The notes: generated from the letters alone by a model not told the origin. Positions 16,084 to 24,124 are shown, counted from the first letter of the stretch. The stretch: 64,000 bases of DNA from Streptomyces reniochalinae (GCF_003323735.1 NZ_QOIM01000022.1:1-64000); one strand, 5' to 3'. Numbers and translations are program-made.

Positions 16084-16393
16084 CTGTCTAGGTGCACGTG
16101 ATCACGCGGTCGGTGGAGCGGCTTTGGCGCGCGAGAGTAGGGCAGGTAACTGCTGTTGACCGGGGGCCATCGTGCGTTCTGGTGCGCTGTGGTGCGGGGC
16201 TGACCGGAGGGTGCATGTTCAGTTTGCAATCTCCAAAAATATCAGTCAGCGGGGGTCATAGAGGTTTCCGTGATGCCCGTCAGATGGACTGCCGGTCAGG
16301 GGCGGCTGTTGCTGCTGTACTTCGTTGCTGCACTGGATCCGATTCGGAGTTGTTCGGCTCGTTTGCGGTGGTGGGCACCATTTTCCAGAATTG
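16084..16393. repeat. Convergent gap shared by two repeat-bounded cassettes
   Basis: Lies between the stops of the DUF4238 gene and the nuclease-like gene. Bases 16108-16127 (GGTCGGTGGAGCGGCTTTGG) are identical to 17295-17314. CGTTCTGGTGCGC at 16175-16187 repeats 14973-14985. Near 16305 a run of GCTGTTGCTGCTGTACTTCG-type sequence appears. No gene is seen. Confidence 0.6.
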
Positions 16394-17227
16394 CTAGTCG
16401 AGAAGCCTCATTACCCTAAGCGCCTCTGCGCCGGAGCTTCCTGCGTTGCGCAATTCATTTGCCGCTTCGTCGCTTTTTCGGCTCAATTCATAAGCGTGCT
16501 GTCTAGTGAGAGGAAGTCCGTCTAGCGCGAGATGCAAGGCCGCGTATCGGCGCTGTTTCTCGATTAACTCGATGGGAATGGAGCTGCTTTCGCTTTTCGG
16601 TATCGCCAGTGCAGTTTGGATTACATCCACGAGTGCCTGTCCTGGCACGTAGTATATATTTTCCATCGCATCACCGTCCGGATCTTCTGTCGGCTGCACA
16701 CTTTCCACCAACTCTGCCGGGACATCCAGGTAATGTTGAGCCGCCCAATGCAGGTCCGGCTCCGATAGGGCGCGAGAGATTGCAGTGCGATCCCAGATGG
16801 CTAGCGTGCATCCGTCGAGGGATAGTTCCTTACTGAGAGCTATTCTCTTGCCGGATGGGATGGGTTGACTGGAGAAGAATACGATCCGGTCGAACCTCCG
16901 ATCCGAAGATGCGGCGATCCTTGTCGCATCGCTTTTTATCTTTTTGACGTACTCTTTTTCTAGACTGCAAGCTAAGGCCACAGTTGCGGTGGTAGCCCGG
17001 AGAGAAAACCACGTGGAGACTTCGTACGGAAGACTACTCTCGAAGCTTTCTGCATCCCTTCCTCCGTCGCCGCCTGCACTCACCGGGCCAGTAGCCACCA
17101 GGAAATTGGTGGCAATGCGGCGTCGTGCAATTTCTGTACAGAGTCGTTCAAATCGATGATGCTCATTTCGTGAGGCTAGTTGACTCAGGTAGTAATCAAT
17201 CATTTCGGAAAATTCTGCCGTGTTCAT
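16394..17227 (-). CDS. Restriction-nuclease-like protein, candidate defence gene
   Basis: 277 residues from ATG 17227. The N-terminal part FERLCTEIARRRIATNFLVA, TGPVSAGGDGGRDAESF, then TVALACSLEKEYVKKIKSDA, FDRIVFFSSQPIP, LAIWDRTAISRALSEPDLHW and YLDVPAEL matches in order a domain I recall at the N-terminus of large actinobacterial proteins (consensus ATGPVxxGGDQGRDFET ... FACTLQ), regarded as a PD-(D/E)xK or Mrr-like nuclease fold. Here GRDAES replaces GRDFET, and the usual C-terminal NTPase or TPR part is missing; only about 90 helical residues follow. Codons are AT-richer than in neighbours. The nuclease activity is inference. Confidence 0.65.
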   Translation of the reverse strand: MNTAEFSEMIDYYLSQLASRNEHHRFERLCTEIARRRIATNFLVATGPVSAGGDGGRDAESFESSLPYEVSTWFSLRATTATVALACSLEKEYVKKIKSDATRIAASSDRRFDRIVFFSSQPIPSGKRIALSKELSLDGCTLAIWDRTAISRALSEPDLHWAAQHYLDVPAELVESVQPTEDPDGDAMENIYYVPGQALVDVIQTALAIPKSESSSIPIELIEKQRRYAALHLALDGLPLTRQHAYELSRKSDEAANELRNAGSSGAEALRVMRLLD

Positions 17228-17294
17228 CTGGGTGAAGTTCTCTCGCTCTCGCAAACCTGGCCGGGCGGGGTTGATGATTCTGCCAGTGGTACGA

Positions 17295-17460
17295 GGTCGG
17301 TGGAGCGGCTTTGGGCTGGAGCTGCTTTGGCGCGAGAGATCAGGGGGCCTTACGCTCGCCAGCGGATCGGGCAGCCTCTGCCTGCCCGCGTAGTGCCCGA
17401 TCGGCCCCCTGATCTTCGAGGCTCGCGCCAAAGTGGCTGCCTAAAGCCGTGGAGCCGACC
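17295..17460. repeat. Long nested imperfect inverted repeat
   Basis: The left arm (17295-17350) runs from GGTCGGTGGAGCGGCTTTGG to GAGATCAGGGGGCC; the right arm (17402-17460) returns GGCCCCCTGATCTT, CTCGCGCCAAAG and TAAAGCCGTGGAGCCGACC. Inside it a perfect GATCGGGCA (17365-17373)/TGCCCGATC (17394-17402) hairpin sits. It fills the gap 17228-17640 between two minus-strand genes, which otherwise shows no gene. Possible roles: terminator, origin-like cruciform or recombination site. Confidence 0.65.
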
Positions 17461-17640
17461 GCCCCAGCCACGACGTAGCCCTCTCTGACCTCAAGTGCCG
17501 GCTCGCTGCTGCCGCGCGTCGCGGCGGGGGTGTGCCGGAGCGGGGCGGAGACAGGAGCGGCGGCGCGGCACCGCCGGGCCGCGCGCGCCGAGCGGAGCGA
17601 GGCGCCTTGAAGACGTAGAGAAAGTCTGAACCACATCCGG

Positions 17641-18396
17641 TCAGAGAAGATACGTCAACTCCAAGTCGTCGCCCGGTAGATGCAGCTCTTCCAGAGCGAG
17701 CGGTTGACCCTCAGAGTTGCGTGTGACCCGGAGGAGCTGGAGGAGCGGGACGCCATCCGGCAGGCGCAGGGACTCAGCTTGGTCCGGCATTGGCATGCGA
17801 GTGCGGACGTACTCGGTGAAGTGAAGTTCATGACCCAAGGCGGTCAAGGCTCGGTACAGGTCCGGCGCGGGAGGCGGGGGCTCCTCCTCGAACTTGGTGC
17901 CGACCAGTACGGAGAACGGCACGTACGTCCGGTGGAGCTGGCGGAGCGGACTCCCCTCCGCGGTCTGGAGTACGTCATACGTGAACAGCGGTTCTCCCGG
18001 TGGCACGCGGAGAAGGTCCGCTAGGGCGACCGGGGCGTCTGTTCGGGTGGCCGTGGGCTCCTCGGCGTTGGTCCAACGCATGCCGTCTGCCTCGACGTAT
18101 CGACCGTCGGGCTCCCGGCGTACGCCGCGTGGGCGCGTCAGGCTCGGGCGGCTATGGGGGGAGCGGACGAAGCCGCCGCGGCCAGCCATGACTTCGACCA
18201 AGCCGGAAGCTCGTAGCTCGGCGATGCCCTGCCGCACTGTCGGGCGCGTGACGCTGAACTGCTTCGCCAACGTCTCCTCTGACGGCAGTGGCTGGCCCGA
18301 TGGGTAAGTGCCGTCCATGATGCCGGCCCGCAAGTAGTCAGCGATCTGCCGGTACTTGGGCTGCTTCTGCTGATCGCTGGCCCTCTGCGATGACAT
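17641..18396 (-). CDS. GntR/HutC-family repressor (KorSA-like)
   Basis: 251 residues from ATG 18396 (GGGGAG upstream; TTG 18420 is less likely). A GntR winged helix occupies about residues 12-80 (KYRQIADYLRAGIMDGTYPS, LPSEETLAKQFSVTRPTVRQ, GIAELRASGLVEVMAGRGGF), followed by a UTRA ligand-binding domain (GEPLFTYDVLQTAEGSPLRQ; YVPFSVLVGTKFEEE; TRMPMPDQAESLRLPDGVPL). In pSAM2 the KorSA homologue represses transfer genes and itself. Its divergent position beside two perfect palindromes supports the same role here: keeping tra, rep and xis/int silent. Confidence 0.88.
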   Translation of the reverse strand: MSSQRASDQQKQPKYRQIADYLRAGIMDGTYPSGQPLPSEETLAKQFSVTRPTVRQGIAELRASGLVEVMAGRGGFVRSPHSRPSLTRPRGVRREPDGRYVEADGMRWTNAEEPTATRTDAPVALADLLRVPPGEPLFTYDVLQTAEGSPLRQLHRTYVPFSVLVGTKFEEEPPPPAPDLYRALTALGHELHFTEYVRTRMPMPDQAESLRLPDGVPLLQLLRVTRNSEGQPLALEELHLPGDDLELTYLL

Positions 18397-18494
18397 CTGA
18401 CTCCCCGAATCGCTGGTCAAGCCTCTGCTGTCTTGATCCGGAGACGAATCGTCTCCGAACGGGGACAGCGTCTCTCATCCCAACACGGTTGACA

Positions 18495-18546
18495 ACCCGT
18501 ACTACGGGTGGCCACTCTGGACTCGCGCAACCCGTACTACGGGTTG
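18495..18546. promoter_or_regulatory. Paired KorSA-type operators over the transfer promoter
   Basis: ACCCGTACTACGGGT at 18495-18509 and CAACCCGTACTACGGGTTG at 18528-18546 are palindromes centred 35 bp apart. TTGACA at 18489-18494 directly precedes the first, so a repressor bound there would cover a -35 region for the transfer operon. The GntR gene is transcribed away on the other strand. Confidence 0.8.
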
Positions 18547-18599
18547 TTAAGCAACCTGGAGGAAGGGCCTCCGGGTGCGAGAGACAAGGAGTTCAGACA

Positions 18600-18977
18600 G
18601 TGGTAGCTCTACCGATCGATACGGCGAAGTTCACGGGGATCATCTGCGCCGTTGCCCCTACGCCGCGCATCGCCAACCGCGAGACCGGGCAGATTCGCGT
18701 CGACCGGGACACCGGCCAGACCGTCTATCAGGTGGGCCTCTGCCTGATGTCCGGGAGGTCGGCCGACGTCGTCACGGTGAACGTGCCGGGGGAGCCGTCG
18801 GGTGTGCAGAACGGGGTGCCCGTTCAGGTCCGCGACCTGGTGGCCACGCCGTGGGAGAACGAGGGGCGACACGGCGTCTCGTTCCGCGCCACCGAGATCA
18901 AGCCCCTCACGGCTCCGGCGGCCTCGTCCGGCTCCGGCTCGTCGGCGACGGCGCCCGGGAAGGGGGCCGGACAGTGA
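18600..18977 (+). CDS. Conserved AICE protein upstream of Tra
   Basis: 125 residues from GTG 18600 with AAGGAG upstream. Sequence VALPIDTAKFTGIICAVAPT, ETGQIRVDRDTGQTVYQVGL, CLMSGRSADVVTVNVPGEPS, VQVRDLVATPWENEGRHGVS, then a Ser/Ala/Gly-rich end. It looks like a small beta-rich (OB-like) protein; homologues sit directly before tra in other AICEs. The function is not established. Its stop overlaps the Tra start by 4 bp (GTGA), so the two are coupled. Confidence 0.7.
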   Translation: MVALPIDTAKFTGIICAVAPTPRIANRETGQIRVDRDTGQTVYQVGLCLMSGRSADVVTVNVPGEPSGVQNGVPVQVRDLVATPWENEGRHGVSFRATEIKPLTAPAASSGSGSSATAPGKGAGQ

Positions 18978-20359
18978 CTGTGATGGCCTCCGCGAATTCG
19001 GCGGGGTCCGCCTCGTCGGGCTGGGTTCTCGTGGCGGCCGTGTCGCTGGTGTCGGGTCTGCTTCTGGCAGGCCCGGCCCTGCGCCGCCACTATCCGGTGG
19101 CCTGGTGGGTGTGCCTCGGGTTTCCGGTCGTGTGCATACGAGTGGCGCGTACCTGGCGGCCGTTAATGGCAGGCTGCGGACTGGCCGTGAGTCGTAAGGC
19201 GGCGTTGACGGTCGTCTCCGGGCTCGTCGGCAACGGAGCGCCTCCGCCCCAACCTCGGGTTCCTCAACGGGGGCTCGTACGGCCGAGTCGGGGCGGCTTC
19301 TGGTTCCTCGTCCGGCTGCTGCCGGGGCAGGTGCCGGAGGACTTCGTCAAGGCGGCTCCGGCTATGGCCCACAACTGGGAGGTGCACGCGGTCCGCGTGA
19401 CGACCTGGAAGCCCGGTCTCGTTCGAGTGGTGGCTGCGGTCAGCGATCCGCTCAAGGCGCCACAGGTACCGAATCAGCGCGGGGCGGATCGGCTGCTGCG
19501 CGTCACCGTCGGGGCGGTGGAGACCGGTGCTCAGTGGGTCATCGACCTGCGGAAAGTGCCGCACTGGCTGATCGTGGGAGCTACCCGTTCCGGTAAGTCC
19601 ACGCTGATCAATGCGCTCGTCGCGGGCCTCGCTCGGCAACCGGTGGCCCTGGTCGGTATCGACTGCAAGGGTGGGATGGAACTCTCCCTCTACGCGCCTC
19701 GGTTGTCCGCGCTGGCGACCAATCGCACGCAAGCAGTCGAGCTTCTCGGGGCTCTGGTCGACCTGACCTTGGACCGGATGAACGTCTGCCGTGCGGCCAG
19801 GGTCCGCAACGTCTGGGGGCTCCCGGAGGACGAACGTCCCGTACCGATCGTCGTGATCGTGGACGAGTTGGCGGAGCTATTCCTGATCGCCAGCCGCAAC
19901 GAGAAGGAAGAAGCACAAGCGACGAGTACGGCTCTCATCCGACTCGCTCAACTCGGCGCGGCACTCGGTGTGTTTCTCGTCGTCGCCGGGCAACGGGTCG
20001 GCTCGGACCTCGGACCGGGCGTAACGGCTCTCCGCGCTCAGCTTGCCGGCCGAGTCTGCCATCGGGTGGCCGACCCCGGTACGGCGGAAATGGCGCTCGG
20101 TGATCTCAACCCCGATGCGCTGCATGCCGCGCAGGCGATCACGCCCGAACAGGCCGGTACGGCAGTCCTTGCCTCGGCCGATGGCTGGGACCGTGCCCGT
20201 TCCCACCTGGTCTCGGAAGCGGAGGCAGAGCGCGTGGCTGCCGAGTACGCACACCTCACGCCCTACGTACCGGAACTGGTCACAGCGGGGGGCGGGACCT
20301 CGGCGGACGACGTTCCCAGCGTGCGGCTCGAACGACTCGACGGCGAAGAGACCGAGTGA
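18974..20359 (+). CDS. FtsK/SpoIIIE-type DNA translocase (TraSA-like)
   Basis: 461 residues from GTG 18974. Two N-terminal membrane helices (about 16-35 and 40-57) are followed by a cytoplasmic FtsK-type ATPase with Walker A VGATRSGKST (about residues 200-209) and Walker B PIVVIVDELAELF. Later segments LGVFLVVAGQRVGSDL and RVADPGTAEMALGDLNPDAL are typical of Tra proteins. Such proteins form a hexameric pore and pump double-stranded plasmid DNA into the recipient mycelium, the single protein needed for Streptomyces conjugation. It is under the paired operators upstream. Confidence 0.92.
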   Translation: MTVMASANSAGSASSGWVLVAAVSLVSGLLLAGPALRRHYPVAWWVCLGFPVVCIRVARTWRPLMAGCGLAVSRKAALTVVSGLVGNGAPPPQPRVPQRGLVRPSRGGFWFLVRLLPGQVPEDFVKAAPAMAHNWEVHAVRVTTWKPGLVRVVAAVSDPLKAPQVPNQRGADRLLRVTVGAVETGAQWVIDLRKVPHWLIVGATRSGKSTLINALVAGLARQPVALVGIDCKGGMELSLYAPRLSALATNRTQAVELLGALVDLTLDRMNVCRAARVRNVWGLPEDERPVPIVVIVDELAELFLIASRNEKEEAQATSTALIRLAQLGAALGVFLVVAGQRVGSDLGPGVTALRAQLAGRVCHRVADPGTAEMALGDLNPDALHAAQAITPEQAGTAVLASADGWDRARSHLVSEAEAERVAAEYAHLTPYVPELVTAGGGTSADDVPSVRLERLDGEETE

Positions 20360-20377
20360 GAGAGGGGGTGGATCACC

Positions 20378-20569
20378 GTGATCGTTTCCGTATCCGTCGT
20401 GGTGCTGCTCGGCCTCCTGATCTGGTTCCTGCTGCGCATCCGGTACTTCCGGTGGGCCGAGGTGCTGATCTGTTCGACCTTCGGTTTTCTCCTGGCAGAG
20501 ACCGGCGCCGGACCTGTCGTCCAGGAGGTCCTGGACGGCCTCGGCGGACTCCTCAGCCAACTGAGCTGA
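20378..20569 (+). CDS. Small spread-type membrane protein (Spd-like)
   Basis: 63 residues from GTG 20378. Two hydrophobic segments: IVSVSVVVLLGLLIWFLLRI and VLICSTFGFLLAETGAG, with a short C-terminal tail. Small membrane proteins after tra assist intramycelial plasmid spread in pSAM2-like elements. It begins 18 bp after tra stops. Confidence 0.7.
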   Translation: MIVSVSVVVLLGLLIWFLLRIRYFRWAEVLICSTFGFLLAETGAGPVVQEVLDGLGGLLSQLS

Positions 20570-20694
20570 AAGGAGGCGTCGCCCGAATGATCTCCACGAA
20601 TAACGGTTCCCGACGGGGCGCGAAGTCGCCAAACCCGACCCCGCCAGGAACCCACTCCATCCGCCACGTCAGCAGTGAAAGGAGCAGTCTCACT

Positions 20695-20943
20695 TTGTCC
20701 ACTGCGCATCGATCGCGCAAACCGTCGCGCCGTCCCTGGTGCGACCTGAAAGAGGACGACTACCGCTCGTGCCAGGGACGCGAACAGGTGATGTTGGCCG
20801 ACCGTGAGGGCGCTGAACGGCGCGTCTGCCCGGGCCACGCTGCCTCGCTCTGGCTGACGAACCCGAGTCTGCGCTTCTCCGCGAAGACTCCGCCGGAAGC
20901 CATCGCCGCAGTGATGCGGCAGGCGTTCGGAGGTGGCCGATGA
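20695..20943 (+). CDS. Small cysteine-containing AICE protein
   Basis: 82 residues from TTG 20695 with AAAGGAG upstream. RPWCDLKEDDYRSCQGREQV, VMLADREGAERRVCPGHAAS and NPSLRFSAKTPPEAIAAVMR hold three cysteines (Cys-x10-Cys...Cys-x-x-His) that could bind zinc. A longer start at ATG 20587 also has a strong GAAAGGAGG, but the added N-terminus looks non-protein-like; both are possible. The gene overlaps rep by 4 bp (ATGA). Confidence 0.6.
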   Translation: MSTAHRSRKPSRRPWCDLKEDDYRSCQGREQVMLADREGAERRVCPGHAASLWLTNPSLRFSAKTPPEAIAAVMRQAFGGGR

Positions 20944-22298
20944 CTGAGGTCCGTGAAGCAGTCTCGGCGCTTGTCGAGCGCGCTGGGCGGTCGGACTTCG
21001 ACGGCTGGCGGCGCAACATTCTCCGCCTTGGCGGCTGCACCAACCCTGTCCACCTCGTCGGCTCCGCCGGGTACGTGGACACAACCACCGGGGTGGCGCT
21101 GCACGCGTACACCTCGGAAGCCCTCGGTGGTCGGCTTCTGGTCGCGTGCGGCAACCGCCGGGCAACGGTCTGCCCGACCTGCGCTCAGCTCTACCGCGCG
21201 GACACTTACCAGCTCATCCGGGCCGGACTCGTCGGCGGCAAGGCCGTTGCGGAGACGGTGAGCGGGCACCCCCGGCTGTTCGCCACCCTCACCGCTCCGA
21301 GCTTCGGCCCGGTGCACTCACGACGGGAGCGGGGCGGCCGGGTGCTGGCCTGCCGTCCGCGGAAGGCGGGGGAGCGGTGTCCGCATGGCGCTCCGATCGG
21401 GTGTCACATTCGGCACTCGGCGGACGATCCGCAGCTCGGTGAGCCGCTGTGTCCGCGCTGCTACGACTATGCCGGCGCCGTGCTCTGGCAGGCGCAATCC
21501 GGTGAGCTGTGGCACCGCTTCACGCTGGAGCTTCGCCGTGTGGTGGCTCGGCGTGCCGGGCTGTCTCGTACGGCGCTGGCGGACTCTGTGCGTCTCTCAT
21601 ACGCCAAGGTGGCGGAGTACCAGCGGCGGGGCCTCGTCCACTTCCATGCCGTCGTCCGACTCGACGGTCCCGACGGACCAGGGGAGGCGCCTCCCCACTG
21701 GGCGACGGTGGCCCTCCTGTCGGACGCGGTGCGGGAGGCCGTCGGCCGAGTACGGGTGGTCGCGCACGGCGCTGACGTGGTCGGTTCGCGCGTGCTGCGG
21801 TTCGGTCGGCAGCTGGACGTTCGTGCCGTTCCGGCGGCCGAGTCGGCGGACTCGCTGACCTCGTCGGCAGTCGCTGGCTACATCGCCAAGTACGCCACCA
21901 AGGGCGCCGAGTCGGCCGGGGCTGTCGACGGGCGTATTCACCACGGCAAGGACCTGGCCACGCTGCCCGTGCGGGATCACGTCCTCCGCATGATCGGTAC
22001 TTGCTGGTGGCTCGGCGCGCTGCCCTCCTTCGAAGAGCTGAGGCTGCGGCGCTGGGCACACATGCTCGGTTACCGGGGACACTTCTCGACCAAGTCCCGC
22101 CAATACTCGACCACTCTCGGCGCGCTGCGCTCGGCCCGAGCGGAGCATCGTGCGCGCGAACAGCGGTCAGCACTGGACCTGGACGAGCGGGACGTGGTCC
22201 TCGTCGGCCAGTGGCGGTACGCGGGGCGCGGCTACAGCCCGGAGGCGGCTCTCCTCGCGACCTCGGTCCGGGAAGGCGGTGACCGGCATGGTGCTTAA
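20940..22298 (+). CDS. Replication initiator (RepSA-like)
   Basis: 452 residues. Cysteine clusters in the N-terminal half (ATVCPTCAQLYRADTYQLIR; GERCPHGAPIGCHIRH; EPLCPRCYDYAG) are followed by the rolling-circle motif LVHFHAVVRLDG (His-x-His, about residue 233) and GYIAKYATKGAE (candidate catalytic Tyr, about residue 313). This order is that of RepSA/pSN22-type initiators, which nick the plus origin and start rolling-circle replication of the excised element. It is coupled with the preceding small gene and overlaps the xis start by 11 bp. Confidence 0.9.
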   Translation: MTEVREAVSALVERAGRSDFDGWRRNILRLGGCTNPVHLVGSAGYVDTTTGVALHAYTSEALGGRLLVACGNRRATVCPTCAQLYRADTYQLIRAGLVGGKAVAETVSGHPRLFATLTAPSFGPVHSRRERGGRVLACRPRKAGERCPHGAPIGCHIRHSADDPQLGEPLCPRCYDYAGAVLWQAQSGELWHRFTLELRRVVARRAGLSRTALADSVRLSYAKVAEYQRRGLVHFHAVVRLDGPDGPGEAPPHWATVALLSDAVREAVGRVRVVAHGADVVGSRVLRFGRQLDVRAVPAAESADSLTSSAVAGYIAKYATKGAESAGAVDGRIHHGKDLATLPVRDHVLRMIGTCWWLGALPSFEELRLRRWAHMLGYRGHFSTKSRQYSTTLGALRSARAEHRAREQRSALDLDERDVVLVGQWRYAGRGYSPEAALLATSVREGGDRHGA

Positions 22299-22485
22299 CC
22301 GCACAGAGCTACTCACCGTTCGGGACGTCCTGGACGAGTTGGGCGGCGTCTCTCCGCGCACCTTCTACCGCTGGCGGGAGCTGCGTACCGCTCCACGGTG
22401 TATCCGCCTCCCCAACGGCGAGCTACGGGTACGCAGGGACGCGCTGGAGGAATGGCTGGACGACCGGGCGGAGGGGGCGACATGA
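22288..22485 (+). CDS. xis: Excisionase (Xis), MerR/HTH_17-type
   Basis: 65 residues: LLTVRDVLDELGGVSPRTFY, RWRELRTAPRCIRLPNGELR, VRRDALEEWLDDR. This is the winged-helix excisionase module of AICEs. It bends DNA at the att arms to favour excision by Int. It overlaps rep by 11 bp and int by 4 bp, so Rep, Xis and Int are made together. Confidence 0.9.
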   Translation: MVLNRTELLTVRDVLDELGGVSPRTFYRWRELRTAPRCIRLPNGELRVRRDALEEWLDDRAEGAT

Positions 22486-23873
22486 AGTCGTACAAGGTAT
22501 CCGTCTGGAAACTCACCACGAACCGGATGACCAAGAAGCCGACCTATCTCGTCCGCTGGTCTGTCGACGGGCAGGCATTCAGTGAGTCGCACAAGACGAA
22601 GGCACTCGCCGACCGCTTCCGGGCCAAGCTGCTCCGGGCGGTCGACAAGGGCGAGCCCTTCGACACGGTGACCGGGTTGCCGGACGCCCTGCGGGGAGGC
22701 AGGGCCGCACTGAGCCTGTTGGAGTTGGCGATCAAGTATGTCGACCGCCGCTGGTCGACTGCTTCAGCGAAGCAGCGGGAAAGCATGACGGACGCCCTGG
22801 CGGTCGCCGTTCCGGCCCTGACGAAAGCGATGCGCGGACAGCCCGAAGTGCGCTGCCTCCGCCGGGCGTTGCGCTCGTACGTACTGCCGACCCATCGGCG
22901 CGAGTGTGAGCAACCGAACGAGATCACGGCGGCTGTTCGCTGGCTGGAGCGGGCCTCGCTGCCCGTCGCGGAACTGGCGGACATCGAGCAAGTGCACACC
23001 TTGGTGGATGCGCTCGGCCGGAAGCTCGACGGCAACCCTGCGGCCAACCAGACGTATCGGCGTCGTAGGGCGGTCACGTACAACGCGCTGGAGTACGCCG
23101 TGGAGCTGGAGCTGCTGAGCGCCAATCCGCTCGACAAGGTACGGCGGAAGCGTGGGCAGCAACCTGTGCAGGAGGTCGACAGCCGTGTCGTGGTCAACCC
23201 GCGGCAGGCGCGGGAGCTGCTCACGGCTGCTACTTACGTCGGCGGGTGGAAGCGGGCGTCCGGGCGTCGACTGCGGGCCTTCTTCGGCTGCATGTACTAC
23301 GCGGCGACCCGGCCTGGAGAAGCGCTCGGTCTCCGCCGCTCTGACTGCCACCTTCCTGCCAAGGGATGGGGCCGCATCACGGTGGAGGAGACGCGACCGT
23401 CGGCCGGGAAGTCCTGGACCGATAGCGGCGAGGCGCACGACCGGCGCGGCCTTAAGCAGCGGAGCGCGGGTGAGGTGCGTATCGTCCCGATCCCGCCTCC
23501 GCTGGTGCGGATGCTGCGGGAGCACCTGGACGAGTTCGGCGCTGCTGACGACGGCCGGATCTTCCACAGCGAACGGGGCAACGTGGTGGCCTCGTCGTCC
23601 TATTACCGGGTGTGGACCCGGGCCCGGGAGTTCGGCCTGCTGGCGGAACAGGTCTCCTCGGTGCTGGCGGCCAAGCCGTACGACCTGCGGCATGCCTGCG
23701 TGTCCCAGTGGCTCAACTCCGGGGTACCGGCACCGGAAGTCGCCAGGCGGGCCGGCCACTCGGTGGAGGTACTGCTCAAGATCTACGCCAAGTGCATCGA
23801 CGGCCAGGAGGCCGAGATGAACGAACGGATCATGAAGGGTCTGGGAGAGGAGGAAGCGACGGACTACGAGTGA
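22482..23873 (+). CDS. int: Tyrosine-recombinase integrase
   Basis: 463 residues from ATG 22482. An N-terminal arm-binding region and SAM-like core-binding domain precede the catalytic domain with AATRPGEALGLRRSD (first Arg, about 275), YDLRHACVSQWLNSGV (second Arg, about 400; Tyr replaces the usual first His, as in other AICE integrases I recall), RRAGHSVEVLLKIYAKCIDG (His and nucleophile Tyr). It recombines attP with the tRNA-Arg gene. The stop lies 250 bp from the attR core, the standard place. Confidence 0.95.
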   Translation: MKSYKVSVWKLTTNRMTKKPTYLVRWSVDGQAFSESHKTKALADRFRAKLLRAVDKGEPFDTVTGLPDALRGGRAALSLLELAIKYVDRRWSTASAKQRESMTDALAVAVPALTKAMRGQPEVRCLRRALRSYVLPTHRRECEQPNEITAAVRWLERASLPVAELADIEQVHTLVDALGRKLDGNPAANQTYRRRRAVTYNALEYAVELELLSANPLDKVRRKRGQQPVQEVDSRVVVNPRQARELLTAATYVGGWKRASGRRLRAFFGCMYYAATRPGEALGLRRSDCHLPAKGWGRITVEETRPSAGKSWTDSGEAHDRRGLKQRSAGEVRIVPIPPPLVRMLREHLDEFGAADDGRIFHSERGNVVASSSYYRVWTRAREFGLLAEQVSSVLAAKPYDLRHACVSQWLNSGVPAPEVARRAGHSVEVLLKIYAKCIDGQEAEMNERIMKGLGEEEATDYE

Positions 23874-23895
23874 GCAGCGAGTGAGTGTCTGACTG

Positions 23896-23919
23896 AAGCC
23901 CCGGAGAGATCCGGGGCTT
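23896..23919 (+). terminator. Terminator after int
   Basis: Perfect 10-bp stem AAGCCCCGGA (23896-23905) with TCCGGGGCTT (23910-23919), loop GAGA, then T. It lies 22 bp after the int stop and insulates the tRNA from element transcription. Confidence 0.85.
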
Positions 23920-23982
23920 TCGTCGTGCTCGAAACCGCTGCGCCGGGGTCCTCGAAAAGCGGCCCTGACCTGCCGCGACAGC

Positions 23983-24012
23983 GACCAAGATCATGACGCC
24001 ATTACAACGTGA
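23983..24012. repeat. Right arm-type repeat of the AICE
   Basis: Partner of 10715-10744 (27 of 30 identical, same orientation), 112 bp inside the right core. After excision the two would flank the attP core on either side. Confidence 0.6.
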
Positions 24013-24068
24013 TCACCGTCATGGAGCTGCTTTCGGCAACGCTCAGCCGCATCTGATCACCAAACGAC

Positions 24069-24110
24069 AAACGCCCCGCACTCAGCATCTTGGCTGGTGG
24101 CGGGGCGTTT
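24069..24110 (-). terminator. tRNA-Arg terminator supplied by the element
   Basis: Perfect 11-bp stem AAACGCCCCGC (24069-24079) with GCGGGGCGTTT (24100-24110), followed on the minus strand by a T-rich stretch. The equivalent chromosomal copy near 10549-10590 keeps only an 8-bp stem ending. Confidence 0.85.
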
Positions 24111-24124
24111 CGGTACTTGAATCA

